NCBI GenBank assembly: GCA_002355455.1
Contig: AP017375.1
Coordinates: 186,001 to 250,000, forward strand
DNA from: Stanieria sp. NIES-3757
GTDB taxonomy: Bacteria; Cyanobacteriota; Cyanobacteriia; Cyanobacteriales; Xenococcaceae
DNA length: 64,000 bases
Reading direction: 5' to 3'
Part shown: positions 63,947 through 64,000 of the stretch, in pieces
Position numbering within the stretch: position 1 is the first letter of the stretch
Layout: each line of letters starts with the position of its first letter
Notes under the pieces: model-generated
Seen by the model: the letters and a program-made list of their open reading frames with translations, nothing else
The model's database searches: none
What the model was told of the DNA's origin: nothing
Translations under genes and position numbers: made by a program

Positions 63947-64000
63947 ATGACGGATCTTGGACTTACTCACATTGCTCTTCCTGTCTCAAATCTTGAGCGG
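63947..64000 (+). CDS. VOC/glyoxalase-family protein (5' end only)
   Basis: The first 18 codons, MTDLGLTHIALPVSNLER, from the ATG at 63947 to the window edge. The G-x-x-H-I-A-L-x-V-x-N-x-x-x-S pattern marks the first beta-alpha unit of vicinal-oxygen-chelate proteins, where the His is usually a metal ligand. Glyoxalase, dioxygenase and resistance proteins all share it. Nothing more can be said without the rest. Confidence 0.7.
   Translation, partial: MTDLGLTHIALPVSNLER

Noticed and set aside
1-64000. CRISPR arrays, prophage, toxin-antitoxin or restriction systems
   Set aside because: No regularly spaced repeats, no phage structural genes and no paired small genes of toxin-antitoxin type were found. 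The nuclease-like gene at 31666 has no methylase or defence partner beside it.

Overview
The window is AT-rich and is dotted with the octamer GCGATCGC, the HIP1 palindrome typical of cyanobacteria. Its gene content is cyanobacterial as well: a CO2-uptake NDH-1 locus (ndhF, ndhD, CupA/CupB), the proton-extrusion protein PcxA, an SLH-domain iron-uptake porin, a broken high-light-inducible protein gene, a phytochrome with an Rcp-type response regulator, and a ThiD2-ThiE fusion. I infer a unicellular or baeocyte-forming cyanobacterium of the Stanieria/Pleurocapsa kind. The phylum is secure from sequence; the genus is a guess from overall impression.

Layout. 1-1550: end of an exopolysaccharide operon (chain-length protein, GT4 glycosyltransferase). 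1.8-10.9 kb: a PhnD-like lipoprotein, thiE-thiS, a DUF1517 membrane protein, a largely empty 0.8 kb gap, cobU, a GT2 glycosyltransferase with a WcaF-type acetyltransferase, and a GH13 glycosidase. 11-19 kb: envelope and stress genes (secreted OB-like protein, YflT-like stress protein, secreted metallophosphoesterase), a Wzc-like kinase and a DMT exporter. 19.3-25.3 kb: mutS, a truncated SDR gene, a DUF411/multicopper-oxidase copper pair and a wrecked SulP anion-transporter gene. 25.5-33.1 kb: a CO2-uptake locus ndhF - Tat-type beta-carbonic anhydrase - ndhD - cupA/B, followed by a 30-codon membrane microprotein ORF, a nuclease-like protein and a fasciclin (CupS-family) protein. 33.4-44.6 kb: pcxA, a helicase-like protein, rpsU, an RRM protein, a TPR protein, a periplasmic binding protein, rplT-rpmI, ftsH and a porin. 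45.5-60.5 kb: two practically identical 986-bp IS5-type elements in the same orientation, bracketing about 12.9 kb (PEP-CTERM protein, Usp, folate/biopterin-type transporter, carotenoid oxygenase, queF, sfsA, TPR glycosyltransferase, LRAT-like protein, response regulator, phytochrome kinase). 60.5-64 kb: frameshifted hli gene, ROK/polyphosphate glucokinase, DUF2945 and DUF4385 proteins, a lipoprotein, and the first 18 codons of a VOC-family gene.

Themes. The CO2-uptake locus is the most coherent system. It holds proton-pumping NDH-1 subunits, the CO2-hydration subunit and an embedded secreted-type carbonic anhydrase, with a dead bicarbonate/sulfate-type transporter next door and a possible new microprotein and CupS-like protein downstream. 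Gene decay is visible in several places: SulP with a large internal deletion plus frameshift, a one-base hli frameshift beside an IS copy, a truncated SDR, and a phytochrome that has lost most of its PHY domain in frame. Both IS copies carry the same 48-bp palindromic insertion, flanked by a 7-bp repeat, inside the transposase gene, so the element was invaded by a smaller palindromic element before it multiplied. I found no CRISPR array, rRNA or tRNA.
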